Assembly (NCBI GenBank): GCA_023431185.1
Contig: JAEYXS010000047.1
Span: forward strand, 46,370 to 110,369
Source of the DNA: Verrucomicrobiota bacterium
GTDB taxonomy: Bacteria; Verrucomicrobiota; Verrucomicrobiia; Limisphaerales; JAEYXS01
Direction of reading: 5' to 3'
Length of the DNA: 64,000 nucleotides
Shown here in pieces: positions 45,001-53,651 of this stretch; within the stretch, counting starts at the first letter, position 1; every line of letters begins with the position of its first letter. The notes under the pieces were generated by a model. That model was not told the DNA's origin, made no database searches, and saw only the letters and a program-made list of their open reading frames with translations. A program made the translations under genes and the position numbers.

Positions 45001-46635
45001 TTACGTGCCTGCGGGCTTGGCTGAAGCTGATGGCGGCAGGATGAAGTAGAAGGTGGCACCTTTATCCACCGCGGCGTCCGCCCAGATCTTCCCGCCGTGG
45101 CGCAGGATGATACGCTGGACCGTGGCCAGCCCGACACCCGTGCCGGAGAATTCTTCCGGCGGATGCAGGCGCTGGAACGGCTGGAAGAGCCGGTCCTCGA
45201 AACTCATGCTGAAGCCCGCCCCGTTATCCCGCACGAAATAGACCGTGGACCCGTCCGCCTTGAGCTGGGCCCCGAACTCGATCACGGCATCCACCTTGTT
45301 CGCCGAGTATTTCCAGGCGTTGGACAGCAGATTTTCCATGACCAACTGCAGCAGTCCGGCATCCCCGTAAGCTTCCAAGCCGGCCTGGACCTTGAACCGG
45401 GCCCGTCGCCCGCCCGCACTGGCCTGCAAACGGGCGACCAGCCGTTCGGCCATCTGGCTCAAGGAAACCTGCTCAAAGTTAAGCTCGATGCGGGAGAGCT
45501 TGGCCAGTCGCAGCAAATCATCGATCAACCCGGACATGTGCCGGGTCTCCTGCATGATCTGGCCCAGATAAGTACGCCCTTCGGTGGACAGGAGGCTGGA
45601 CTTGTTCTCCGTGATCAGGGTAGCCAGCACTTCGATACTGCGGATGGGCGTGCGCAAATCGTGCGAGACGGAATAGGAAAACGCCTCGAGTTCACGGTTC
45701 GCCGCCGCGAGCTGGAGCGTGCGTTCTTCCACGCGGTGTTCCAGTTCCGCATAGACCTGCACATTCTCCAGCGCCACGGAGGTGGTGTTCGCCAGCGCCT
45801 GCAACAGGTCCACCTCTTCTGGCGTCGCCTCGTGCGGGGTCGCCCAATAGTTGCCGATGGCGCCAATGGGTGAGTTCGTGCGGATGGGCACCATGACGAG
45901 ACTCTTCACGAAGGTGGGCCGGTAGGCATCCACCGGGATGCGCGGGTCCGCATAGATGTCCGGGATGACCGCTGGCTGGCGGTTTAGCATCGCCCAACCG
46001 CTGATGCAGGCGCTCAGGGGGAAACGCTGGCCTTTCCACAAGGGCCCGATGGCGTCTTCATCCACGTAGCTGCATTTGTCACCCTCCCGCAGGACAAAGG
46101 TGGCTCCGTCTGCCCCCGTCAGCTCACGGGCTGCGCGGCGGACGATGGCGACCACGGCGTCCATGGTACGGGCGTGGGAAAGCTCCTGCACGGCTACCAC
46201 CAGCCGCCGCATGGCGAGGTTGTTTTGATCGGATGGGGCTGGCCCGGCAGGAAGGGAGGGCGCCGCCTGATCCAGACGCAGCCGCCGGACTGCGGCCGAC
46301 AACTGCCACAAATGATCCTTCAGGACAAAGTCATTGGCCCCGGCGGCCAGACAGGCCTTTACCTGCGCTTCATTCGCTGCGCCGGAAACAAAGATCAAGG
46401 GCACCTTGGGACATTCCTTGCGGGCCATTTCCAGTGCCGCCTTGCCGCTGAATCCGGGCAGGCCGTTGTCCACCAGGATCAAATCCAGTCCGCCTCGCTT
46501 GATCCCGGATTTATACTCTTCCGCATCGGCGGCCAGCCGCCATTCCAATTGGAAACCCTCACGTTCCATCGCCCGCCTGACCAGCAAGGCGTCGACGGAA
46601 CTGTCTTCCAGATGAAGCACACAAAGTTTGCTCAT
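45001..46635 (-). CDS. Hybrid sensor: receiver-GAF-histidine kinase
   Basis: The 544-residue cytoplasmic protein has a receiver domain (Asp56 in LVDNGLPG; Lys in FVLKD), then a GAF domain (about 145-300; GWAMLNRQPAVIPDI), a short helix, a HisKA dimerisation domain with SYSVSHDLRTP (about His323) and a HATPase domain (NLLSNAWKYS, GTGVGLATVQ). The order REC-GAF-HK, with no output domain and no membrane helix, means it senses a cytoplasmic or receiver-relayed signal. Its phosphotransfer partner is not in the window. It sits upstream of the unrelated DUF1549 gene and downstream of the gsp block. Confidence 0.92.
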   Translation of the reverse strand: MSKLCVLHLEDSSVDALLVRRAMEREGFQLEWRLAADAEEYKSGIKRGGLDLILVDNGLPGFSGKAALEMARKECPKVPLIFVSGAANEAQVKACLAAGANDFVLKDHLWQLSAAVRRLRLDQAAPSLPAGPAPSDQNNLAMRRLVVAVQELSHARTMDAVVAIVRRAARELTGADGATFVLREGDKCSYVDEDAIGPLWKGQRFPLSACISGWAMLNRQPAVIPDIYADPRIPVDAYRPTFVKSLVMVPIRTNSPIGAIGNYWATPHEATPEEVDLLQALANTTSVALENVQVYAELEHRVEERTLQLAAANRELEAFSYSVSHDLRTPIRSIEVLATLITENKSSLLSTEGRTYLGQIMQETRHMSGLIDDLLRLAKLSRIELNFEQVSLSQMAERLVARLQASAGGRRARFKVQAGLEAYGDAGLLQLVMENLLSNAWKYSANKVDAVIEFGAQLKADGSTVYFVRDNGAGFSMSFEDRLFQPFQRLHPPEEFSGTGVGLATVQRIILRHGGKIWADAAVDKGATFYFILPPSASAKPAGT

Positions 46636-46748
46636 AGCACTACTTGCACGTCCTGAGTCCTCCAGTAGCGAATAAGGGACAAGATACTACCTGATGAAGC
46701 GCGGCAAAAGCGAAAATTTCCGAGGACCCATGACCCCGCCGCTGACAA

Positions 46749-47834
46749 CTATTTCCAATACTGCATCAGCACTTTCACGTCCCGCTGATCGTTGCGCCGC
46801 AGGATGGCAATCATCTCCCGCTCCTTGTTGTTCAGTCGGGCGGTCACCGTGACCTTGAAGGTGGCGCTGCGGGTGGAGAAAAGCCGTTGCAAATTGCCCA
46901 AGCCCTGCGCGCTGAAGCCCGGCACCGTGGCCATCTCTCCGATGTTCCGGAACGGCGTGTCATCCTCCGTGCCGTCCACCCCGTCCACCCCGGCCCGGGT
47001 GTTCACGATGGATTGCGCGATGCTCGCATCAATGCCCGGGACCAGTTGCATCACCTGGGCGGATGCTGTGTTCACGTTGATCACCCGGGCGGAGATGGGT
47101 GTGAAGAGATCTCTCAAGCCGGCTTGCACGACCTGCTCAGGCTGCCGGGAACCGGGCGGCCCGGTCGGCACCTGTGAGGGCAATCCACCACCCTCCGCAC
47201 CGTTGGGACCGTAAAAAATCTCCGGCGTCACCCCTTTGATCTTCAACATCTCCTCCAGATCATCGATCGGCCCGTCCTTGGGCATGTACGGCGGCGCCAG
47301 TGAAAGGTAGTAATCCGCCTCCGCGCCGTTGAGCTTCGTGGTGTCATCCGTATCGCGCCAGTCGAGGATGCAATCCACCACTTCCGAGGCGAGCGTGGGA
47401 TCCACCCCCGCCACTTCCATCGCCAGGCCCAAGGCCACATCATCCGCGAGGTTGATATTGTAGAAGCGTTCGAGATCGATGATCTTGACGGAAAAAGTAC
47501 CTGCTCCGAGTTGATTGTCCTCCAGCGACAACGCGGCGAGGATGTCATTGGTCCCCATCGGACCGCCCGCCCATTTCTGGTTGAGCGCGTCGTAATTGCC
47601 CTCGTTCGGCACCGTCATGTGCTGCGCCAGCAGGTAGCGGGCGAATTCCACGCCCGAGCGGCCCAGCCATTCCGTCTCCGTGTCGAAGGTGGCATTGCGC
47701 GCCAGCTTCACCTCCACGGTCATGGACTTCGCGAAGCCAAACGCAATCACCCCCAGGACCGTGATGACCATAAGCACCATGATCAGCGCGATGCCAGAGC
47801 GGGCCAGCCGAGGATGTGTAGGTGACAAATTCAT
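46749..47834 (-). CDS. gspK: Minor pseudopilin GspK
   Basis: The 361-residue protein has the prepilin-like N-terminal helix (SGIALIMVLMVITVLGVIAFGFA) and the GspK alpha domain (NINLADDVALGLA, VVDCILDWRDTDDTTKLNGAEADYY). SARVINVNTASAQVMQLVPGIDASIAQSIV follows, the GspK helix-hairpin-helix-like region. GspK caps the pseudopilus tip with GspI and GspJ. It overlaps gspJ by four bases and is the last gene of the gspF-H-I-J-K block. Confidence 0.9.
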   Translation of the reverse strand: MNLSPTHPRLARSGIALIMVLMVITVLGVIAFGFAKSMTVEVKLARNATFDTETEWLGRSGVEFARYLLAQHMTVPNEGNYDALNQKWAGGPMGTNDILAALSLEDNQLGAGTFSVKIIDLERFYNINLADDVALGLAMEVAGVDPTLASEVVDCILDWRDTDDTTKLNGAEADYYLSLAPPYMPKDGPIDDLEEMLKIKGVTPEIFYGPNGAEGGGLPSQVPTGPPGSRQPEQVVQAGLRDLFTPISARVINVNTASAQVMQLVPGIDASIAQSIVNTRAGVDGVDGTEDDTPFRNIGEMATVPGFSAQGLGNLQRLFSTRSATFKVTVTARLNNKEREMIAILRRNDQRDVKVLMQYWK

Positions 47835-48619
47835 TGTCGCGGTGGGCCAGGTAGTACGGGTGGGCTGGATTGATCCCGATTGCCGCGGTTATTGTTGTTA
47901 TTATTGTTATTGTTAATATTCGATCTCCTCGCCCCGCCCGTCGCATCCGGAAACTGGTAATCCTTCGTGATGGCCGTCCCGGCGAGATAGATCGTCCTGG
48001 CCTGCACGTTCTGCTGCGCGCCATAGGCCGGGCCGGTCTGATTGCCAAAACCAAGCGACACGCGGACCATCCGCGGCACCGCGTTCGTCTCCAGCCATTC
48101 GTAGGCCCACTCCTCGTTCTGATCATCCCAAAATTCCAGCATGAAGTGGCTGATGTTCGTGGCGAGCGTGATGGTGTAGGGCGTTTCCGTCTCCTCCAGT
48201 ATCTGCAAGGTGGAAGATTGCAGCATCACCAGTTCGTTGCCGCCTTCGCCCTCGACCACCTCAAAGGCCACGCGGCGGATGGGATCGTCCGGAAAGAGCC
48301 CGCTGCCCGGAAAACTCTCCGGCAGACGCGACACCAGGCTCAAGTACGCGAAGTCCGTGGTCGTGTCCGTCTCAAAGCTGTAAAAATCCGCGTTCTCCGT
48401 GAAGAATACCGTCGAGGCGAGTGCATCCTCGAGGCACTTCACCGTCATCCGCGTGCGCTGCACCTCGGCGGCCGCGCGCGCCCCGGCCTTGGAACTGCGC
48501 AGGATGGCCGTCCAACTCGCATAGATGGCCGAGATGATCACCATGAAGATGCCCATGGCGATGAGGATCTCCACCAGCGTGAAGCCTCTTCGTCCATTCA
48601 GTTTGCGGGCGATCTTCAT
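47831..48619 (-). CDS. gspJ: Minor pseudopilin GspJ with poly-Asn tail
   Basis: The 262-residue protein has the prepilin signature RRGFTLVEILIAMGIFMVIISAIY (cleavage after Gly) and the GspJ body (KAGARAAAEVQRTRMTVKCLEDAL). The C-terminus is longer than in E. coli-type GspJ and has nine consecutive Asn followed by a Pro/Gly-rich end. The Asn run is coded by an AAC/AAT triplet repeat at 47888-47918 and could change length. It overlaps gspK by four bases. Confidence 0.88.
   Translation of the reverse strand: MKIARKLNGRRGFTLVEILIAMGIFMVIISAIYASWTAILRSSKAGARAAAEVQRTRMTVKCLEDALASTVFFTENADFYSFETDTTTDFAYLSLVSRLPESFPGSGLFPDDPIRRVAFEVVEGEGGNELVMLQSSTLQILEETETPYTITLATNISHFMLEFWDDQNEEWAYEWLETNAVPRMVRVSLGFGNQTGPAYGAQQNVQARTIYLAGTAITKDYQFPDATGGARRSNINNNNNNNNNRGNRDQSSPPVLPGPPRQ
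47888..47918 (-). repeat. Trinucleotide (AAY) microsatellite in gspJ
   Basis: A run of AAC/AAT codons on the minus strand encoding nine Asn plus Asn-Ile just before. Slippage would change the tail length in frame. Confidence 0.8.
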
Positions 48620-48652
48620 TCAGTTTTCTTGGTTCATCGCGGCCGGAGCCGG

Positions 48653-49132
48653 TCATCTGCCCATGTTTCGTTGCAAGCTTCCCGACGTGGTGGTAGTCGT
48701 GCCGCTGCGCCCACCGGTCCCCGTGGCGGCACCCGCCTTGGGCGCGCCTTGCGGGCGGAACATCAGGACCGTCAAAGGCGTATCCACCATCCGGCCGTTC
48801 AACGGCTGGGTGACCAAAATGTCCACTTGAAAGAGTCCGTTGGAGGAGACTTCCGTGGCCGTCCACGTGTATTGCACCTCCGGATGATCAGGGCCGAGAT
48901 CGCCCGATTCGGACACCTCGTCCAGTTCATTGGTCAGTGCGACCAGCGCCGCCACTGCGCCCGGATCGGCCATGGGCTGTTGCAAGGCTCGCGCCATCTT
49001 CAGATTGCGCGAGGTCAGCTCCAGGATGGCGAAGATGGCCATGAAGAACACCGCGATGGCGATCATCACCTCCATCAGCGAGAAGGCGAAGGTCCGCGCC
49101 CGCGTGCGTTGTTTCTGGAGGACGATCTTCAT
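48653..49132 (-). CDS. gspI: Minor pseudopilin GspI
   Basis: The 159-residue protein has the prepilin signature FSLMEVMIAIAVFFMAIFAILEL, with Ser-Leu-Met-Glu after a basic lead peptide, and a short Ile/Leu-rich helix. It ends in a Gly/Thr/Ser-rich tail (TGTGGRSGTTTTTSGS). GspI, with GspJ and GspK, primes the pseudopilus. The leader is long (about 18 residues), but the Phe-Ser after it fits prepilin peptidase. Assignment rests on size, order and the signature, since these proteins diverge fast. Confidence 0.75.
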   Translation of the reverse strand: MKIVLQKQRTRARTFAFSLMEVMIAIAVFFMAIFAILELTSRNLKMARALQQPMADPGAVAALVALTNELDEVSESGDLGPDHPEVQYTWTATEVSSNGLFQVDILVTQPLNGRMVDTPLTVLMFRPQGAPKAGAATGTGGRSGTTTTTSGSLQRNMGR

Positions 49133-49692
49133 TTCTTCAATTGGGCGATCTGCTCTTCCGTCTTCAAATCCGCGTGGCCCGTGATCACATCCAGCCGGAT
49201 CATGCGCCGCTTGTTCGTGGACGGCTCCAGCATGACGATGGTGAACTCGTCGCAGGTGCCGTTCGGGAAAAAGCGCACCCGCGCCTCGCCCTCGCCCGCA
49301 GTCACGGCATCGTGGAAATTCACCGCTAGCATCTCCAGCGCGATGGTCGGCGGCAGGCTGCCGCTCAAGCCCGTGCCGCCCCCGGCCGAGGACTCGCCCG
49401 AAAGCGGATCGACCGAAGTGGCGGCCCCGCTCCGCACCTGAAAGCTGGTCGTGCCGCCATCTCCCGCCGAGACCACCAGCTCCGCCGTGGCGCCCGTCAG
49501 GATCGCCGAAGCGCGGGCGGAAGCGCAGGCCTCCATGAAATCATTCACCGCCTGTTGCAAGGGCTGCCGCTTGAAGGTCTGCACAAACGTCGGCACGCCC
49601 CACGCCATGATCATCCCGATCAGCATCACCACGATGATGATCTCCACGAGCGTGAAACCGCCACGCTGTTGACGTTGGGGCCGGATGTGCAT
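49129..49692 (-). CDS. gspH: Minor pseudopilin GspH/FimT
   Basis: The 187-residue protein has RGGFTLVEIIIVVMLIGMIMAWGVPTFVQ as the prepilin N-terminus and FMEACASARASAILTGATAELVV as the GspH/FimT body, with a Gly/Ser-rich loop near 80-100. It overlaps gspI by four bases and is separated from gspF by three bases. GspG, the major pseudopilin that normally precedes gspH, is missing. Confidence 0.85.
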   Translation of the reverse strand: MHIRPQRQQRGGFTLVEIIIVVMLIGMIMAWGVPTFVQTFKRQPLQQAVNDFMEACASARASAILTGATAELVVSAGDGGTTSFQVRSGAATSVDPLSGESSAGGGTGLSGSLPPTIALEMLAVNFHDAVTAGEGEARVRFFPNGTCDEFTIVMLEPSTNKRRMIRLDVITGHADLKTEEQIAQLKK

Positions 49693-49695
49693 TTG

Positions 49696-50976
49696 CTACT
49701 TCTGCATGTCGATGTTGGACGTGATGGCGAACATGGCGCCCAGCACGCAGTAAAGCAGGAAACCCACGAACACCGCGATGCACACGATCATCACGGGCTC
49801 GATCAGGTTTGTCATCACGCGCAGGCCGATGGCCAGCTCGCTCTCATACGTGTCCGCCAGATTCTCCAGCGAGCCCGGCACGTCGCCCGTCTCCTCGCCG
49901 ATCTTCAACAGGTCGATCATGAGCTGCGGGAACAGCCCGCTCTTCGCCAGCGGTTGCGCGATAGTCTTGCCGTCCGTGACCTCCTCGCGCGTGATGGCGA
50001 TGGCTTCCTTCAACATCACGTTCGGAATGACCTGCTCCGTGATCTTAAGTGCGCTGAGCACCGGCACACCGTTGCGCAACAGCGTGGCGAGGGTCCGGCA
50101 GAACTGGCCAAACAGATTGAGCTTCATCACCGGGCCCAGCACCGGCGCCTTCATGCTCCAACGGTCCAGCGTGCGCCGTCCGGAGGCCGATTTCTTGTAG
50201 CGATGGAACACCAGATACACCGTCAGCGCGCCCAGCAGCATCAACCACCACCAGTTGCTGAAAAGATTGCTCGCATTGATCAGGAACTGCGTCGCTGCCG
50301 GCAGCGGCACATTCATCCCCGTGAAGATCTCCATGAACTTCGGCAGCATGAACGTCATGAAGAAAAAGATGATCACCACGCCCACGCACAACACCATCGC
50401 GGGATAGATCAGCGCCGAGATGAACTTCGTGCGCACCTCCGCGAACCGCTCGTAGTGCGAGGACAGGCGGCGAAGCACTTCCTCCAAGGCGCCCGATTGC
50501 TCGCCTGCCCGCACCATGTTCACGTACAGGTCGGTGAAGATCTCCGGCTGCTTGGCCATCGCCGCGGAAAGGCTCTTGCCCTCCACCACATCCTGCCGGA
50601 GCTGCTTCGAGACACTGCCCGGGATGCCCTTGGTGCTGATGCTCGCCATGCTGTTCAGCGCCGAGGCCAGCGGCATGCCGCAATGCAGCAGGTTCGCGAG
50701 CTGCTGCGTGAACCGCGCCAGCTCCTCCAGCTTCGGCTTGCGCTGGCGGTTGAAAATCTTTTGCAGTCCGGCGGGCAGGACCAGTGTTGCTGGGGCCTGG
50801 CCGTTCTCACCTTTGCGGACGGCCACGGCGGCGCCACCTTTTGCAGGGTTCACCGCCACCGGGAACAGCCCCAGCTTCTGGATCTGCAGCAGCGCGGCCG
50901 GCCGGTCCACCACGTCCAGCATGCCCTCCACAATCTCTCCGGTGCGCTTCCGCGCGCGATATGCAAACTGCGCCAT
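49696..50976 (-). CDS. gspF: Inner-membrane platform protein GspF
   Basis: The 426-residue protein has two GspF domains with conserved FTQQLANLLHCGMPLASALNSM and FCRTLATLLRNGVPVLSALKITEQ, and three membrane segments (LCVGVVIIFFFMTFML, WLMLLGALTVYLVF, VMIVCIAVFVGFLLYCVL). It contacts GspE and drives pseudopilin addition. It is the first gene of the gspF-H-I-J-K unit. No gspG lies between gspF and gspH. Confidence 0.94.
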   Translation of the reverse strand: MAQFAYRARKRTGEIVEGMLDVVDRPAALLQIQKLGLFPVAVNPAKGGAAVAVRKGENGQAPATLVLPAGLQKIFNRQRKPKLEELARFTQQLANLLHCGMPLASALNSMASISTKGIPGSVSKQLRQDVVEGKSLSAAMAKQPEIFTDLYVNMVRAGEQSGALEEVLRRLSSHYERFAEVRTKFISALIYPAMVLCVGVVIIFFFMTFMLPKFMEIFTGMNVPLPAATQFLINASNLFSNWWWLMLLGALTVYLVFHRYKKSASGRRTLDRWSMKAPVLGPVMKLNLFGQFCRTLATLLRNGVPVLSALKITEQVIPNVMLKEAIAITREEVTDGKTIAQPLAKSGLFPQLMIDLLKIGEETGDVPGSLENLADTYESELAIGLRVMTNLIEPVMIVCIAVFVGFLLYCVLGAMFAITSNIDMQK

Positions 50977-51616
50977 ATAAAATCTCTAGTGCACTAAGTT
51001 CAAAACCGGTTCCGGCCAAAAGTTCTCGTCCCGGTGTCCCTTTCCTATCCCACCGACCCGCCCGGCTGGCAAGCCAGCTTCTTTGGGCTCCGGGGAACTT
51101 ACCACGCCCAACGCCGCATGGCAGGGTTTTCCCCTCCCCTTCCTGCGGGTGAAACCACCTCTCTCGACCCGACCTCTCGGTTCGGCTCTGTATCTGTCTG
51201 GCTCATCCTGCCGCTCCTTTGTTAAAGAACCGGGCATGAATCCCGATAACCATCTGGCCATTATTGAGATTCGTTTCCGGACCAGCCTTCGCCGGCAAGC
51301 CCGTCCACCTCATTTTCGTAAACGCAATTTACCCCAAACGCGCCTGTCGAATTGTCACACTCTTGTCATGATTTCAAAATGCTGCCCCGTTCAGGCGATG
51401 CAATGGACGGCCACCTTGCACTGCTGCTCCTTTCGTGGCGGGGCAAAGTTGCCGTTTTCCCTGACCTCGGCCTTCGCTGCCGGAATCACACAAAGAACCG
51501 GGCTTCAAAAATGCCCACTATCATTCGCCTGCCCCATCAGGTTAAAAAGTCTTCCCCTCTCTGAACGTTCGACGTTGAGCGTTGGAAGTTAAACGTTGTT
51601 CCGCCGACCTTAGACA
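50977..51616. other. Intergenic region between gspF and larE
   Basis: No credible gene is seen in these 640 bases. A 169-residue open frame on the plus strand (51083-51592) has no signal peptide, no family motif and odd composition, so I reject it. The region should hold the gspF-operon promoter. A repeat patch lies at 51563-51633. Confidence 0.6.
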
Positions 51617-51633
51617 TTAGACCTGAAACTTGA
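51563..51633. repeat. Low-complexity GTTGAAGTT-type repeat patch
   Basis: Short imperfect units (GACGTTGAGCGTTGG, AAGTTAAACGTT, CTGAAACTTGAGACTTCC) similar to the patch at 33228-33283. Confidence 0.4.
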
Positions 51634-52501
51634 GACTTCCCTCACGCCCCACCACCTGCTCATTCAGACTCCCCCGCCGATACCCCTCCAGGTCCAGCGT
51701 CACGTGCGCATACCCGATCTCCTTCAACTGCGCCGCCACCTGCTGATACGTCTCACCCGCCAGCAACCGCGCAATCTCACTAGGCCCCACCTCGATCCGC
51801 GCCAGATGTTTCGTAGCCGCTTCGGGTTGCAGCGCTTTCGTACCTCGCACTTCCGCCCTCGCCCCTAGTTCATGATGCCTAACCCGCACATCATAGAACC
51901 CCAGCTCCCGCAGCACCTTCTCCGCGCGCTCGATCATCCCCAGCTTCGCGCGCGTCACCGGCTCTCCATACGGGATGCGTGAGCTCAGGCACGCCATCTG
52001 CGGCTTGTCCGCCGTGGGCAGACCCAGCTCCGCCGAGAACTGTCGGATCTCCGCTTTCGTGAGTCCCGCTTCCTTCAACGGTGCCCGCACCTGAAATTCC
52101 TTCGCCGCCTGCGCCCCCGGGCGGAAGTCCCCCACATCACTCGCGTTCTCTCCGTAGGCGATCACCGCAAACTGCTCCTTCACCGCCAGCGGCGCGAGTT
52201 CCGTGAACAGCTCATGCTTGCAGAAATAACAACGGTTCACCGGATTCGCCAGATACTCGGGATTGTTGAACTCTTCCGTGGCGATGACCCGCACCGGAAA
52301 TCGAAACTGCTCCGCCAACTCCACCGCCTCCGCCAGCTCCTCGCGCGGCAAACTCGCCGAATCCGCGATCACCGCCAGCATCTTATCCCCCAGCTCCTGA
52401 TGCGCCACCACCGCGAGGAACACGGAATCCACCCCGCCCGAATAGGCGACGAGGCAGGACCCGTAACCGCGCAACAACTCGCGCAAAGCCTGAAGTTTCA
52501 T
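51617..52501 (-). CDS. larE: LarE-type ATP-dependent sulfur transferase
   Basis: From the ATG at 52501 the protein has 294 residues. It has the PP-loop VAYSGGVDS (about 16-24), the LarE Cys in PQMACLSSRIPYG (about 150) and the family VNRCYFCKHELF segment. LarE proteins sacrifice a cysteine sulfur to build the nickel-pincer cofactor of lactate racemase-type enzymes. LarB, LarC and a LarA racemase are not in the window. The frame runs on to 52591 but includes the palindrome at 52562-52586, so that part is not coding. Confidence 0.9.
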   Translation of the reverse strand: MKLQALRELLRGYGSCLVAYSGGVDSVFLAVVAHQELGDKMLAVIADSASLPREELAEAVELAEQFRFPVRVIATEEFNNPEYLANPVNRCYFCKHELFTELAPLAVKEQFAVIAYGENASDVGDFRPGAQAAKEFQVRAPLKEAGLTKAEIRQFSAELGLPTADKPQMACLSSRIPYGEPVTRAKLGMIERAEKVLRELGFYDVRVRHHELGARAEVRGTKALQPEAATKHLARIEVGPSEIARLLAGETYQQVAAQLKEIGYAHVTLDLEGYRRGSLNEQVVGREGSLKFQV

Positions 52502-52561
52502 CTGAACCACCAAAGGAAGGTGCCACGCAAACGCCCCGCTCGCAATGGCCAACGTACCTGG

Positions 52562-52586
52562 TAGCCGCCGACATGCGTCGGCGCTA
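52562..52586. repeat. Palindrome in larE upstream region
   Basis: TAGCCGCCGAC ATGC GTCGGCGCTA is nearly perfect. It lies 60 bases before the larE start; a transcription-factor site, terminator or repeat copy are all possible. Confidence 0.45.
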
Positions 52587-52668
52587 AACACAACTACCCG
52601 GAACGGATTGCATCACCCCCTCAATTCCAAACATCCCACGCTGCCCGACTTGGTTTTGGAAAAACCAG

Positions 52669-53118
52669 CTACTTGACCCCCGGCGCATTCCGTTGCTGCT
52701 TTTGCTGCATCCGCAGCATCAGCTCCTCTTTCATCTCCCGCTCCCGCTTTTCGAGCACATACTGCCCCCAAAAGATAAGCCCGACGCACCATACGATCGC
52801 GATGGGGATGATGATCAATCGCATCTTTTTCGCCATCTGATCCATTTGAACTGATTGCCGTTCGAATTCCTCTTTTGCTTCGGCGGGCAGGTCCGCGAAC
52901 GCCGCCTCCGTCAGGCAACTCTGCCTTCGCGCAATTACATAAATCACCGGCATGACCAATATCAGCAGGCAAAGCCACCATGGATCGTTACTCTTGTAGA
53001 AAGGCACCAAGGAAAGACTGACCAGCAAAAGATAGAAACCAAACCAAGGCAACTCGCGCCCTCGCGCTTCTCTCCTGAAGCGGGCCAGCGTCTCATCCAC
53101 GTGCGTGTTTGCACTCAT
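52669..53118 (-). CDS. Small hypothetical membrane protein
   Basis: The ATG at 53118 gives 149 residues. The protein opens MSANTHVDETLARFRREARG and has two membrane helices (FGFYLLLVSLSLVPFY, CLLILVMPVIYVIA), a charged loop, then a third hydrophobic helix (LIIIPIAIVWCVGLIFWG) and a Glu/Lys/Gln-rich C-terminal tail (EKREREMKEELMLRMQQKQQ). I do not recognise a family. The start overlaps the stop of the upstream VOC gene by four bases, so the two are co-translated. Confidence 0.75.
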   Translation of the reverse strand: MSANTHVDETLARFRREARGRELPWFGFYLLLVSLSLVPFYKSNDPWWLCLLILVMPVIYVIARRQSCLTEAAFADLPAEAKEEFERQSVQMDQMAKKMRLIIIPIAIVWCVGLIFWGQYVLEKREREMKEELMLRMQQKQQRNAPGVK

Positions 53119-53495
53119 GGTGTCGCCACCCCCGGCTTCGTGCACAGCTCGATGTAATGCCCGTCCGGGTCGATGAGGAAGATCTGCCACGCCCCATCCG
53201 GCCGCTTCTTGCGCGGATAAAACGTGTAGCCCGTCGTCTTCAAGTGTTCCTCCCATGTATCAATGTCGTCCACCAGCAGGGCGAAGTGCGTGCCGCGATT
53301 ATGCGAATGCACCGGCTTCGACCGGTCCCCGATGAGATGCAGCTCCTGCGTCTGCCCCAGCCGGAACCACGCGCCGGGAAAATCGAACGCTGGCCGCGGG
53401 ATCGGTTCCAGTTGCAGCACCCGCTGGTAAAACTCACAGCTCCTCTCCACCTCCGCGACGTGTACGGCCACGTGATTCAACTCAAGAAATTTCAT
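53115..53495 (-). CDS. VOC-family (glyoxalase/bleomycin-resistance) protein
   Basis: From the ATG at 53495 the protein has 126 residues: MKFLELNHVAVHVAEVERSCEFYQRVLQL, RGTHFALLVDDIDTWEEHL and QIFLIDPDGHYIELC. These give two beta-alpha-beta-beta-beta modules with His and Glu candidate metal ligands. The fold covers glyoxalase I, fosfomycin resistance and dioxygenases; the substrate is unknown. It lies downstream of the beta-oxidation operon (gap about 156 bases) and overlaps the next small gene. Confidence 0.85.
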   Translation of the reverse strand: MKFLELNHVAVHVAEVERSCEFYQRVLQLEPIPRPAFDFPGAWFRLGQTQELHLIGDRSKPVHSHNRGTHFALLVDDIDTWEEHLKTTGYTFYPRKKRPDGAWQIFLIDPDGHYIELCTKPGVATP

Positions 53496-53602
53496 CGGGC
53501 ATCCTGTGTTTGATCCATCCCCGCTCCACGGCGACGGCTCATTCCCTACAAGTTCCACCCGCCACCAAAACTTGCAACGGTAATCACCGGACCGGATGGC
53601 TG

Positions 53603-53620
53603 GGGGCGCATCCGCGCCCC
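53603..53620. terminator. Hairpin between beta-oxidation operon and VOC gene
   Basis: GGGGCGC and GCGCCCC form a 7-bp stem with loop ATCC, 30 bases after the acyl-CoA dehydrogenase stop. No T-tract is seen, so termination is uncertain. Confidence 0.4.
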
Positions 53621-53651
53621 GCACTCAAAGCGCAGCCGATCGGGAGAATCC

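Noticed and set aside
51400..51420. Sigma-54-like promoter upstream of gspF
   Set aside because: On the minus strand the GG and GC elements are one base too close.
51083..51592. 169-residue plus-strand frame between gspF and larE
   Set aside because: No signal, domain or ribosome site, and it covers a repeat patch.
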